Source: DATNIC01 sp035604635
GTDB lineage: Bacteria; Vulcanimicrobiota; Vulcanimicrobiia; Vulcanimicrobiales; Vulcanimicrobiaceae
Reading direction: 5' to 3'
Length of the DNA stretch: 13,009 nt
NCBI GenBank assembly: GCA_035604635.1
Contig: DATNIC010000044.1
Location: 1-13,009, forward strand
Shown here: positions 1 through 6,101 of the stretch, piece after piece
Numbering within the stretch: the stretch's first letter is position 1
Layout: each line of letters starts with the position of its first letter
Program-made: the position numbers and the translations under genes
The notes under the pieces: model-generated
What the model was told of the DNA's origin: nothing
What the model saw: only the letters and a program-made list of their open reading frames with translations
Databases searched by the model: none

Positions 1-1544
1 CGCGCCTGCGCGCCGCGGCTTTCCTTGCGCTCCAGGGCTCCGACGATGATCGTCTCGGCGCAATCGAGCATGAACCCCAGCTCCAGCGCGAACTGTAGCG
101 CTTGATTGAACACCCGGCCCTTGTCTCCGACGGCGACCCGTTCGTAGCGCTGCTTTAGCTCGCGCACTTTGCCTAAAGCGCTTTGGAGACCCGCCTCGTT
201 TCGGTAGACGCCGACGTCATGATCCATCATGGTCGCGAGCTCGAGTCGCAAACGCGCGTGCGTCTCCCCCGTGTATGGTCGAGCCAGCAGCGCCTCGATC
301 CGTTCTTGCTCGGCACGCAGCACATCGTCACGCCCCCGTGGCAGCGAGATCGGCTTGATGTACTCCGCGGCCGCCTTTCCGGACCGGCGCCCGAAAACGA
401 TCGTGTCGAGCAGGGAATTTGCGCCAAGCCGGTTGCCGCCGTGCACGCTGACGCACGCCACTTCGCCTGCGGCGTACAAGCCGGGCAGAGGTGTAGCGCC
501 GTCGATGTCGGTCTTGATCCCACCCATCTGGTAGTGCATTCCGGGGCGGACGGGCACCGGCTCTTTGACCATGTCGATTCCGAGATAGTCGAGCGCCATC
601 TCGTGGATCTGCGGAAGTTTCTTGAGGATCACGTCCGGTCCAAGATGACGGAGATCGAGCAAGACGTTCCCATTGATGCCGTTCCCTTTGGCGATCTCGG
701 TCGTCTCGGCGCGGGAGATGACGTCGCGTGCCGCGAGCTCCATTTTATTCGGCGCGTAGTCTTTCAAGAAGCGCTCGCCCTTTGCGTTGAGCAAATACGC
801 GCCTTCGCCGCGCGCCGCTTCCGTCATCAGGAAGCCGCTGCCGGCGAGAGTCGTGGGATGGTATTGTACCATCTCCATGTCCATTAACGGGGCACCGGCG
901 CGATAAGCGAGCGCGTAACCGTCGCCTGTACAGATGACCGCATTCGTGCTCGGCTCGAAAACCCGCCCGAGTCCGCCCGCGCCGTTGATGACGGCTTTTG
1001 CACGCACGAAGTGCAATTCGCCGGTGATCAGCTCCAGCGCTACGAGCCCGCGGCATGCACCGTCTTCCACGTACAACGTCGTCGCAAACCATTCTTCGTA
1101 AACCTTGACACCCGCCTTGAGGATCTGATCGTAGAGCGTAACGAGCAACGCCTGGCCCGTGATGTCACCGACGAAAAAGGTTCGCGCTTGCGAAGCACCG
1201 CCGAACGCGCGGGTGCCGAGCTTCCCCTCTTCGTTGCGGTAAAAAATGACGCCCATATGCTCGAACTCGATGATATCCGACGGGGCCTCTCGGCACATGA
1301 CTGCGACGGCGTCTTGGTCGGCGAGATAATCGCTGCCCTTGATCGTATCGAAAGCGTGCGATTCCCACGAATCGCCCTCGCCCATCGCGGCATTGATCCC
1401 ACCCTGGGCCGCATTCGAGTGGCTGCGCATCGGGTGGACCTTCGTGACGATCGCGACGTCGGCGCCATGCCTGGCGGCTTCCAGCGCCGCGCGCATCCCG
1501 GCTAGACCGGCACCAAGGACAACCACGTCGTGATCGATTATCAC
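1..1544 (-). CDS. sdhA: Succinate dehydrogenase/fumarate reductase flavoprotein subunit (3' end cut by window edge)
   Basis: FAD subunit of complex II, which oxidises succinate to fumarate in the TCA cycle and feeds electrons to the iron-sulfur subunit. About 514 codons are visible; family members are usually near 570-600 residues, so the C-terminus lies beyond base 1. Visible motifs in order: the dinucleotide-binding GAGLAG at residues 11-16; RSHSNAAQGGI, whose His42 matches the histidine that covalently binds FAD; VQYHPTTL and TEAARGEGAYLLN of the substrate site; HYQMGGIKTD; and GEVACVSVHGGNRLGANSLLD near the C-terminal part of the FAD domain. The start is a GTG at 1544 with a GGGAGG ribosome binding site 9 nt upstream; no ATG fits before the FAD motif. 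The gene is first in its transcription unit, with no membrane-anchor genes (sdhC/D) upstream; sdhB and anchors may follow beyond the left edge. L-aspartate oxidase shares the fold, but the complex II motifs fit better. Confidence 0.95.
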   Translation of the reverse strand, partial: MIIDHDVVVLGAGLAGMRAALEAARHGADVAIVTKVHPMRSHSNAAQGGINAAMGEGDSWESHAFDTIKGSDYLADQDAVAVMCREAPSDIIEFEHMGVIFYRNEEGKLGTRAFGGASQARTFFVGDITGQALLVTLYDQILKAGVKVYEEWFATTLYVEDGACRGLVALELITGELHFVRAKAVINGAGGLGRVFEPSTNAVICTGDGYALAYRAGAPLMDMEMVQYHPTTLAGSGFLMTEAARGEGAYLLNAKGERFLKDYAPNKMELAARDVISRAETTEIAKGNGINGNVLLDLRHLGPDVILKKLPQIHEMALDYLGIDMVKEPVPVRPGMHYQMGGIKTDIDGATPLPGLYAAGEVACVSVHGGNRLGANSLLDTIVFGRRSGKAAAEYIKPISLPRGRDDVLRAEQERIEALLARPYTGETHARLRLELATMMDHDVGVYRNEAGLQSALGKVRELKQRYERVAVGDKGRVFNQALQFALELGFMLDCAETIIVGALERKESRGAQA

Positions 1545-1553
1545 GGTATCACA

Positions 1554-1559
1554 CCTCCC
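1554..1559 (-). promoter_or_regulatory. sdhA: Ribosome binding site that decides the sdhA GTG start
   Basis: GGGAGG on the minus strand, 9 nt before the GTG at 1544. It supports a GTG start for sdhA, since no ATG is available before the FAD-binding motif. Confidence 0.7.
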
Positions 1560-1626
1560 GCCACGGCAAATTCCAGGGCCCTTCGGCCAAAGTGTGACGC
1601 AGAATCGCTGCTCGCCTGCTTTCCAT

Positions 1627-1668
1627 CGTAGGAGCGGCCCGCCGGGCCTACGAAGCGTCTTTTCGCTT
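1627..1668. repeat. Two abutting inverted repeats in the sdhA/diguanylate cyclase divergent region
   Basis: The first repeat pairs CGTAGG (1627-1632) with CCTACG (1647-1652) around a GC-rich centre that can pair further. The second starts on the next base and pairs AAGCG (1653-1657) with CGCTT (1664-1668) around a TCTTTT loop. It ends one base before the AAGGAAG ribosome binding site (1670-1676) of the diguanylate cyclase gene. The pair could form RNA hairpins in the leader or serve as a DNA operator shared by the two divergent genes. The repeats are seen directly; any regulatory role is inferred. I found no convincing -35/-10 pair in 1545-1684. Confidence 0.4.
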
Positions 1669-1684
1669 TAAGGAAGCGAGCGAC

Positions 1685-2776
1685 GTGTACCGACCCAGCG
1701 ACGCTCCCGAACTTGTCGCGGAGATCGAAGAGCTGCGCAGCCACGTGGTTGAGCTCGAAGCCGAGAACGCCGAACTCCTCGTGTTGCAGCAAGTGTTCTC
1801 GACGATCAACTCGACGCACAACATCAATGACATCCTGTCGACCGTGCTGCGCGGCGTGCACGTTGCTTTGCATTTTCAGCGCGCGATCCTCTTCGACGTC
1901 GAAGAGAGCATGCTCCGTCAACGGCTCGAGACCGACGTCAAAGGTGATACGATCCAGCCGCTCGTTCGTGGCGAGGTCCCCGGCGGGACGCAGTTGATGA
2001 AGATCCTCGCTAAGGAGAGCGACTTCTACGTCGGCGGCACCGGCGATGGTCAAGCCCCGGTCGCCGATCCGAGGGGCGTCTACTGCATCGTCCCGATGAT
2101 CAGTCGCGGAACCGTTCGCGGCATTCTCTACGTCGATGATACGACGACCGGCCAATTGCGTGAGAACAGCATCCGCGTCCTGATCGACTTTGCCGCCCAG
2201 GCGGCGGTCGCGCTCGAGAACGCGCGCCTTCACGGTGAGACGAAGCGCCTGCTCGAAGAGACCCAGAGACTCGCGGCGACCGACCCGCTGACCGGCTTGT
2301 CGAATCGGCGCGCTCTCGAAGACTTGCTTGAGCACGAAATTCACAACACTCTACGCCACGGCGATTCGCTGGCCTACGCCATGTTCGACTTGGACGACTT
2401 CAAGCACATCAACGATACGGGCGGCCATGCGGCCGGCGACCGAGCTTTGCGCGAATTCGCGCAGAATCTGAAAGCCGTCTCCCGAAAGGGTGACATCGTC
2501 GCACGCTACGCCGGCGACGAGTTCGTTGTCGTCATGACCAAGACCGACCGCGCCGCCGCGCAGCTTGGGCTCGAGCGCTTCGCGGAGACGCTCAAACGCG
2601 AGCGCATCGGATGCTCCGCCGGTGCGGCGTTGCTCCCGGCCGACGCGACCGACGCGGCAGGCCTTTTCCTGGCCGCAGACATCGCCTTGTATCACGCGAA
2701 AGGACAAGGCAAAAACCGCTTCGTTTTCTACGATCGGGTCGCTGACAAAACCGGAGTCCTCGCCGGAACCGATTAG
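1685..2776 (+). CDS. GAF-GGDEF diguanylate cyclase (AGDEF variant)
   Basis: Predicted to make cyclic di-GMP from two GTP. The 363 residues run as follows: a leucine- and glutamate-rich probable coiled coil (about 9-40), a GAF sensor domain (about 42-190), a short helical linker (about 195-215) and a GGDEF domain (about 216-350). The GGDEF domain has DPLTGLSNRRAL, FDLDDFKHINDTGGHAAGD for metal and nucleotide binding, and RYAGDEF with the signature at 276-280 reading AGDEF. The first glycine is replaced by alanine, a change known in some active cyclases. RKGD at 267-270 sits five residues before the signature, as expected of the product-inhibition I-site. There is no signal peptide or membrane segment, so it is likely cytosolic. 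The start is a GTG with AAGGAAG about 8 nt upstream. The GAF ligand is unknown. The gene diverges from sdhA and precedes an unrelated oxidoreductase by 119 bp. Confidence 0.92.
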   Translation: MYRPSDAPELVAEIEELRSHVVELEAENAELLVLQQVFSTINSTHNINDILSTVLRGVHVALHFQRAILFDVEESMLRQRLETDVKGDTIQPLVRGEVPGGTQLMKILAKESDFYVGGTGDGQAPVADPRGVYCIVPMISRGTVRGILYVDDTTTGQLRENSIRVLIDFAAQAAVALENARLHGETKRLLEETQRLAATDPLTGLSNRRALEDLLEHEIHNTLRHGDSLAYAMFDLDDFKHINDTGGHAAGDRALREFAQNLKAVSRKGDIVARYAGDEFVVVMTKTDRAAAQLGLERFAETLKRERIGCSAGAALLPADATDAAGLFLAADIALYHAKGQGKNRFVFYDRVADKTGVLAGTD

Positions 2777-2864
2777 CACGTCCATCCTTATAACACAGCC
2801 GGAAGCAAGCCCCCATGACCTTCGTAGCACAAACCTAACAAGCGGCAAGTAACGAGGCAGCCAA

Positions 2865-2893
2865 CCGGGACGTTCCTAGTAGGGAGTACCCGG
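2865..2893 (+). promoter_or_regulatory. Imperfect hairpin enclosing the ribosome binding site of the FAD oxidoreductase gene
   Basis: CCGGG (2865-2869) can pair with CCCGG (2889-2893), and an inner CCT (2875-2877) can pair with AGG (2881-2883). The AGGGAG ribosome binding site (2881-2886), 9 nt before the ATG at 2896, lies inside the structure. If it folds in the mRNA it would reduce ribosome access. Pairing was judged by eye without an energy calculation. Confidence 0.3.
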
Positions 2894-2895
2894 CT

Positions 2896-4317
2896 ATGAT
2901 CCGATTCTTGTCCAGCTTAGCGATCGTCAGCACGTTGCTCATGAGCATCCCGGCGGCCGTTTCAGCGCAAAGCAACCAACCGCCGGACGTCGTCGTCGTC
3001 GGTGGGACGCCGTCGGGAGTCGCCGCAGCCGTCGCCGCGGGCCGGCGCGGTTTGCACGTGGAGCTCGACGTCGCGGGAGAGGCGCTGGGCGGCGTCGTCA
3101 GCGACGGGATGATGGATCAGTGGGATCTCAACACCGGCCCAGCCGGAGAAACGATCGAGCGGGGCATTTTTGCCGAGCTCGTCGCGCAATTGGGCGACGC
3201 CTTTACACCGGAACGCGCCGAAGCTGCGCTGGCCGAGCTCGTCCTCTTAACGCCAAACGTCGACCTCCACTTCGGCCGCATTCCTGTGGCCGTCCTCGTC
3301 GAGCCGACATCGGCCGGTCGCTTCGTCACGCGCATCGATTTCAGCACAAAACATGGAACTCGTTCCTCCGTTGCGCCTTTCATCGTCGACGCGACGGAGG
3401 ACGGCGATGTCGCAGCGCTCGCGGGCGCGCATTACAACATCGGACGGCAAGACTTGGGGACCGATACGGCGATGCAGGCGGCGACCATGATGTTCTCACT
3501 GCACGGCGTTGACGCACACGCGTTGGCCGCCGGCTACGACGTGTCTCGCTTCGGGCCCGGCGGAGCAATGGGCGCTCGCGTCTGGGGCTTCTCGAGCTTA
3601 CTGCGCGACTACCATCCGACGGATCCGCGCGTCATGGTTCGCGATCTCAACTTCGGCCTCGCGCGCGACGGCGAAGTGACGGTCAATGCGATCGACGTCT
3701 TCCGCGTCGACGGCCTCGACCCGCGCTCGGTCGCAGCGGCGACGACGCTTGCCAAAGCCGAGGCACCCCGGTTGCTCGCCTTTCTGCGCGGGCGCGTCCC
3801 AGGTCTGGAAAACGCAGAGATCGCGCGCTTTGCGCGGACGATGTATATCCGCGAAACGCGCCACGTCTTAGGACTGGCCTATCTCACCGCCGCCGACGTC
3901 TTGAACGGGCGCGAGCCTGGCGACGCCATCGGCCTCTCGTCATATCCGCTCGACCTTCACCCGGTGAGCGCCGACGACAAGCTCGGCTTCCCTCCGCTCC
4001 GTCACGTCTACGGCATTCCGTTTGGCGCGCTGGTCCCCGCCGGATTCGCCAATTTGCTGGTCGCCTCTCGAGCGATCTCAGCTTCGCACGTCGCCGCCGG
4101 TTCGGCGCGCATCATACCGACCACGATCGAAGAGGGCGAGGCGGCGGGCGCAGCCTGCGCAATTGCGCTCCGCGAGCACGCGACGTTCCCACAACTCGAC
4201 CGCACCGAGCCTCTCGTCGCGGCGCTGCGCGCCGACCTCATCGCGCACGGTGCTATCATCGACGTCCACTCTGCAGCAGCGGCTGCACGCGTTCCCAAGG
4301 CAAGCCATAGAGCGTGA
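2896..4317 (+). CDS. Exported FAD-dependent oxidoreductase (FAD_oxidored-like family)
   Basis: A 473-residue flavoprotein of unknown substrate. The N-terminus is a typical Sec signal peptide: MIR, a hydrophobic core from about 4 to 20, and a likely cut after AVSA at residue 24. A Rossmann FAD motif follows at once (DVVVVGGTPSGVAAAVAAGR, residues 31-50), where the third glycine of the usual pattern is threonine, as often seen in this family. Further family-like stretches are GEALGGVVSDG, which would close around the FAD, and DATEDGDVAALAGAHYNIGRQD. The ATG at 2896 has AGGGAG 9 nt upstream. Position behind a signal peptide suggests periplasmic action, although FAD loading before Sec export would be a problem, so the cofactor may be acquired outside or another route used. 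The last 62 bp overlap the convergent aminopeptidase gene, leaving no room for a separate terminator. I see no covalent-flavin or metal motif that would name the substrate. Confidence 0.85.
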   Translation: MIRFLSSLAIVSTLLMSIPAAVSAQSNQPPDVVVVGGTPSGVAAAVAAGRRGLHVELDVAGEALGGVVSDGMMDQWDLNTGPAGETIERGIFAELVAQLGDAFTPERAEAALAELVLLTPNVDLHFGRIPVAVLVEPTSAGRFVTRIDFSTKHGTRSSVAPFIVDATEDGDVAALAGAHYNIGRQDLGTDTAMQAATMMFSLHGVDAHALAAGYDVSRFGPGGAMGARVWGFSSLLRDYHPTDPRVMVRDLNFGLARDGEVTVNAIDVFRVDGLDPRSVAAATTLAKAEAPRLLAFLRGRVPGLENAEIARFARTMYIRETRHVLGLAYLTAADVLNGREPGDAIGLSSYPLDLHPVSADDKLGFPPLRHVYGIPFGALVPAGFANLLVASRAISASHVAAGSARIIPTTIEEGEAAGAACAIALREHATFPQLDRTEPLVAALRADLIAHGAIIDVHSAAAAARVPKASHRA

Positions 4318-5461
4318 TCCCGTTCGCTCCCGTCATCGTTTTAGCCGAGAACAGCGCGTCGTAGACCGCGGCCTCGGTCGCGTCTACGGTCGCCTCGAAC
4401 AATGCGTCGATTCGATCCGTATCGGTCTCGAGCGGTTTCCCCCCCGTTTGTTCACCTTGCGATATCGTCCGCGTCGTGCTAAAGGCAAGGAACAGGTCAC
4501 CGCTGGAGGTATGCGAGATCATCCCGACGCGACCGAGGCCCAAAGTCACCCGCTTGGCAATCGCTTTTAACACGAGGGGATCGAGCGGCGCATCGGTCCC
4601 GATGACGACGATGATGCTCCCGTCGGAGGCGCGCCCGCGGATCTCGGCAGAACGACGGTTGGGAAAGACCGGGAGAAGCTCGTGCAGTAGCGCCCGTCCG
4701 ACGTGAACCCCGTCGACGACGAGCTCGGCGCGGTTGTTGATCCCGGTGTTCACGTTGACCAAGGCGCCTAGCGTGTAGCCGCCCAATGATTTGTCGAGCA
4801 CGCGCGACGCTGACCCGATCCCACCTTTGAATCCGAAGGCATGCATTCCCGTACCGGCGCCGACATCTCCACGGGAAAACTGTCCTGGACGCGCACCGTC
4901 GAGCATCGTCACGACGTCGGACGGATGAACGCGCCTGCCTTGGATGTCGTTGAACCCCTGATCGTCGCACTCGGCGACGATCGGCAAAGGGACGCCGCCG
5001 CGAACACCGATATTTGGGTGCTGCTTGATCATCCAATCGACGACGCCGTCGTAAGCGCGCCCCACGTCAAGCGTATCCGTCAAGACGATTGGCGTCTGAA
5101 GATAACCGAACTCCTCGACGTAGTGCGCGCCCGTGAATTCGCCGTTGCCGTTCTCCGTAAAGAATGCGGCGGCGACGTTCTGCGTCCACGGGTCGCCATT
5201 GGGGACGATCGCCGTCGCGCCCGTGCGGAACGGCCCGTGGCCCGGGTTGAGCGCTCCCTCGCCTTCGATGAACGTCACCTGCCCGACGCGGACGCCGGGA
5301 ACGTCGGTAATGCCGTCATTCGGCCCTGCGGGGAAGCGACCCGTATGGACCGGCGATTGCGCGCCCGCCGGAGTTATGAAGAGGGCGAAAAGCGCCAGCG
5401 CGCAGAGGAGGCGGCTAGTCGAGGACGACGATGCCCTCTGATTCGATGCGGGCCAAGACAC
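4256..5461 (-). CDS. Exported P1-family (DmpA/BapA-like) aminopeptidase
   Basis: A member of the self-cleaving DmpA family of N-terminal nucleophile aminopeptidases, which includes L-aminopeptidase/D-amidase DmpA and beta-aminopeptidases. It has 401 residues; residues about 17-34 look like a Sec signal peptide (LLCALALFALFITPAGA, then Q35). Family landmarks are NDGITDVPGVRVGQ, GVVDWMIKQHP, GGIGSASR (214-220), LVNVNTG with Asn238 as the probable oxyanion asparagine, and DGSIIVVIGTDAPLDP. Cleavage between Gly281 and Ser282 would expose Ser282 as the nucleophile, leaving alpha (to 281) and beta (282-401) chains. SSGDLFLAFST follows at about 319-329, where other active-site residues lie. The GTG start at 5461 overlaps the upstream PilZ gene by 47 bp and has only a weak ribosome binding site, but no other common start precedes the signal peptide. 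Substrate preference (D-, L- or beta-aminoacyl peptides) cannot be read from sequence. The 3' end overlaps the convergent FAD oxidoreductase gene by 62 bp. Confidence 0.9.
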   Translation of the reverse strand: MSWPASNQRASSSSTSRLLCALALFALFITPAGAQSPVHTGRFPAGPNDGITDVPGVRVGQVTFIEGEGALNPGHGPFRTGATAIVPNGDPWTQNVAAAFFTENGNGEFTGAHYVEEFGYLQTPIVLTDTLDVGRAYDGVVDWMIKQHPNIGVRGGVPLPIVAECDDQGFNDIQGRRVHPSDVVTMLDGARPGQFSRGDVGAGTGMHAFGFKGGIGSASRVLDKSLGGYTLGALVNVNTGINNRAELVVDGVHVGRALLHELLPVFPNRRSAEIRGRASDGSIIVVIGTDAPLDPLVLKAIAKRVTLGLGRVGMISHTSSGDLFLAFSTTRTISQGEQTGGKPLETDTDRIDALFEATVDATEAAVYDALFSAKTMTGANGITLYGLPWERVQPLLQSGRR

Positions 5462-6101
5462 TCGTCCGGTATTCGGTGAACGAGCGGTCCTTCTCCGTTT
5501 TCTTGCTGCGCACGGTTAGCTTGTAGTAACCAATCCCCATGCGCATCTTATAGCCTTCGAATTTGTACTCGACGAGCGGTAAGCGTCCGCCCGCAGGCGC
5601 ATCGAGGCGGCCCTTTTCGGCCAGCCGCTTCACGATCTCGACTTGGCGCGGGACCGGGATAAGCGAGTCGCGCTGGACCGCGGTCAACACCGATCCGACG
5701 CGCAGATCGTGCCCCGCAGCCTGTGCCGCCTCATCGAGCGTCCACTCCATGATGCGATCCCATTCGTGATCGGCGATCTTCGAGAGCTTGAGACCGTAGA
5801 GGTAATGCTCTTCGCCCAGATGCTGCGTCTTGTCGACCCACTTCACCCTCGCGGAGAGCTGTACGGGGTGATCGGCGATCAGGACGACGACCGGGAGGTC
5901 GACGCCTTTGTGCTGGACTTCATCCTTGACCAGGATGCGCAGCCCGCCGCCGCTGATGTCGAGTCCGATCGCCGGCTTGCGCTCCGCCGCCGAACCGAAA
6001 TACATCGCGCGGAACGGCTTGTTCCTACGAGGATACATGCGACGGTTGGAACTGCTGCCGGCTCCCGAGGTTGACCCGGAAGCACGGGGAAGTGGCGCCA
6101 T
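5415..6101 (-). CDS. PilZ-domain protein with an unrecognised C-terminal region
   Basis: A predicted cyclic di-GMP receptor of 228 residues. After a Ser/Gly-rich start it has the PilZ arginine cluster RRMYPRR (20-26, RxxxR at 21-25) and then DISGGGLRI (D48, S50, G53), the second half of the c-di-GMP-binding signature. The beta-barrel probably runs to about residue 110. Residues about 110-228 form a soluble, charged region that I do not recognise, including RQVEIVKRLAEKG and a Tyr/Lys-rich stretch. No signal or membrane segment is visible. The ATG at 6101 follows the AOR stop codon with no gap (TAGATG), and its GGGAGG ribosome binding site lies in the last AOR codons, so translation is probably coupled to AOR. 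It overlaps the next gene by 47 bp. A diguanylate cyclase gene lies in the same window. A role in controlling AOR is inference only; the protein could act elsewhere in the cell. Confidence 0.88.
   Translation of the reverse strand: MAPLPRASGSTSGAGSSSNRRMYPRRNKPFRAMYFGSAAERKPAIGLDISGGGLRILVKDEVQHKGVDLPVVVLIADHPVQLSARVKWVDKTQHLGEEHYLYGLKLSKIADHEWDRIMEWTLDEAAQAAGHDLRVGSVLTAVQRDSLIPVPRQVEIVKRLAEKGRLDAPAGGRLPLVEYKFEGYKMRMGIGYYKLTVRSKKTEKDRSFTEYRTSVLARIESEGIVVLD

Noticed and set aside
183..1505. Plus-strand open frames at 183-887 and 1011-1505
   Set aside because: They are antisense to sdhA, whose translation shows continuous family motifs. They are rich in Arg/His with no domain signal, so they are shadows.
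1541..2344. A 267-codon minus-strand open frame antisense to the diguanylate cyclase
   Set aside because: It lies wholly over the clear GAF-GGDEF gene and the sdhA leader, its translation has no recognisable motif, and long antisense frames are expected in GC-rich coding DNA.
2777..2895. TATAAC in the 119-bp gap before the FAD oxidoreductase as a promoter -10 box
   Set aside because: No acceptable -35 element lies about 17 bp upstream, so it is not strong enough to list as a promoter.
4022..4570. A plus-strand open frame bridging the FAD oxidoreductase and aminopeptidase ends
   Set aside because: Considered as a possible gene in the convergent overlap. It has no motif, and both flanking proteins keep sensible sequence up to their own stops.
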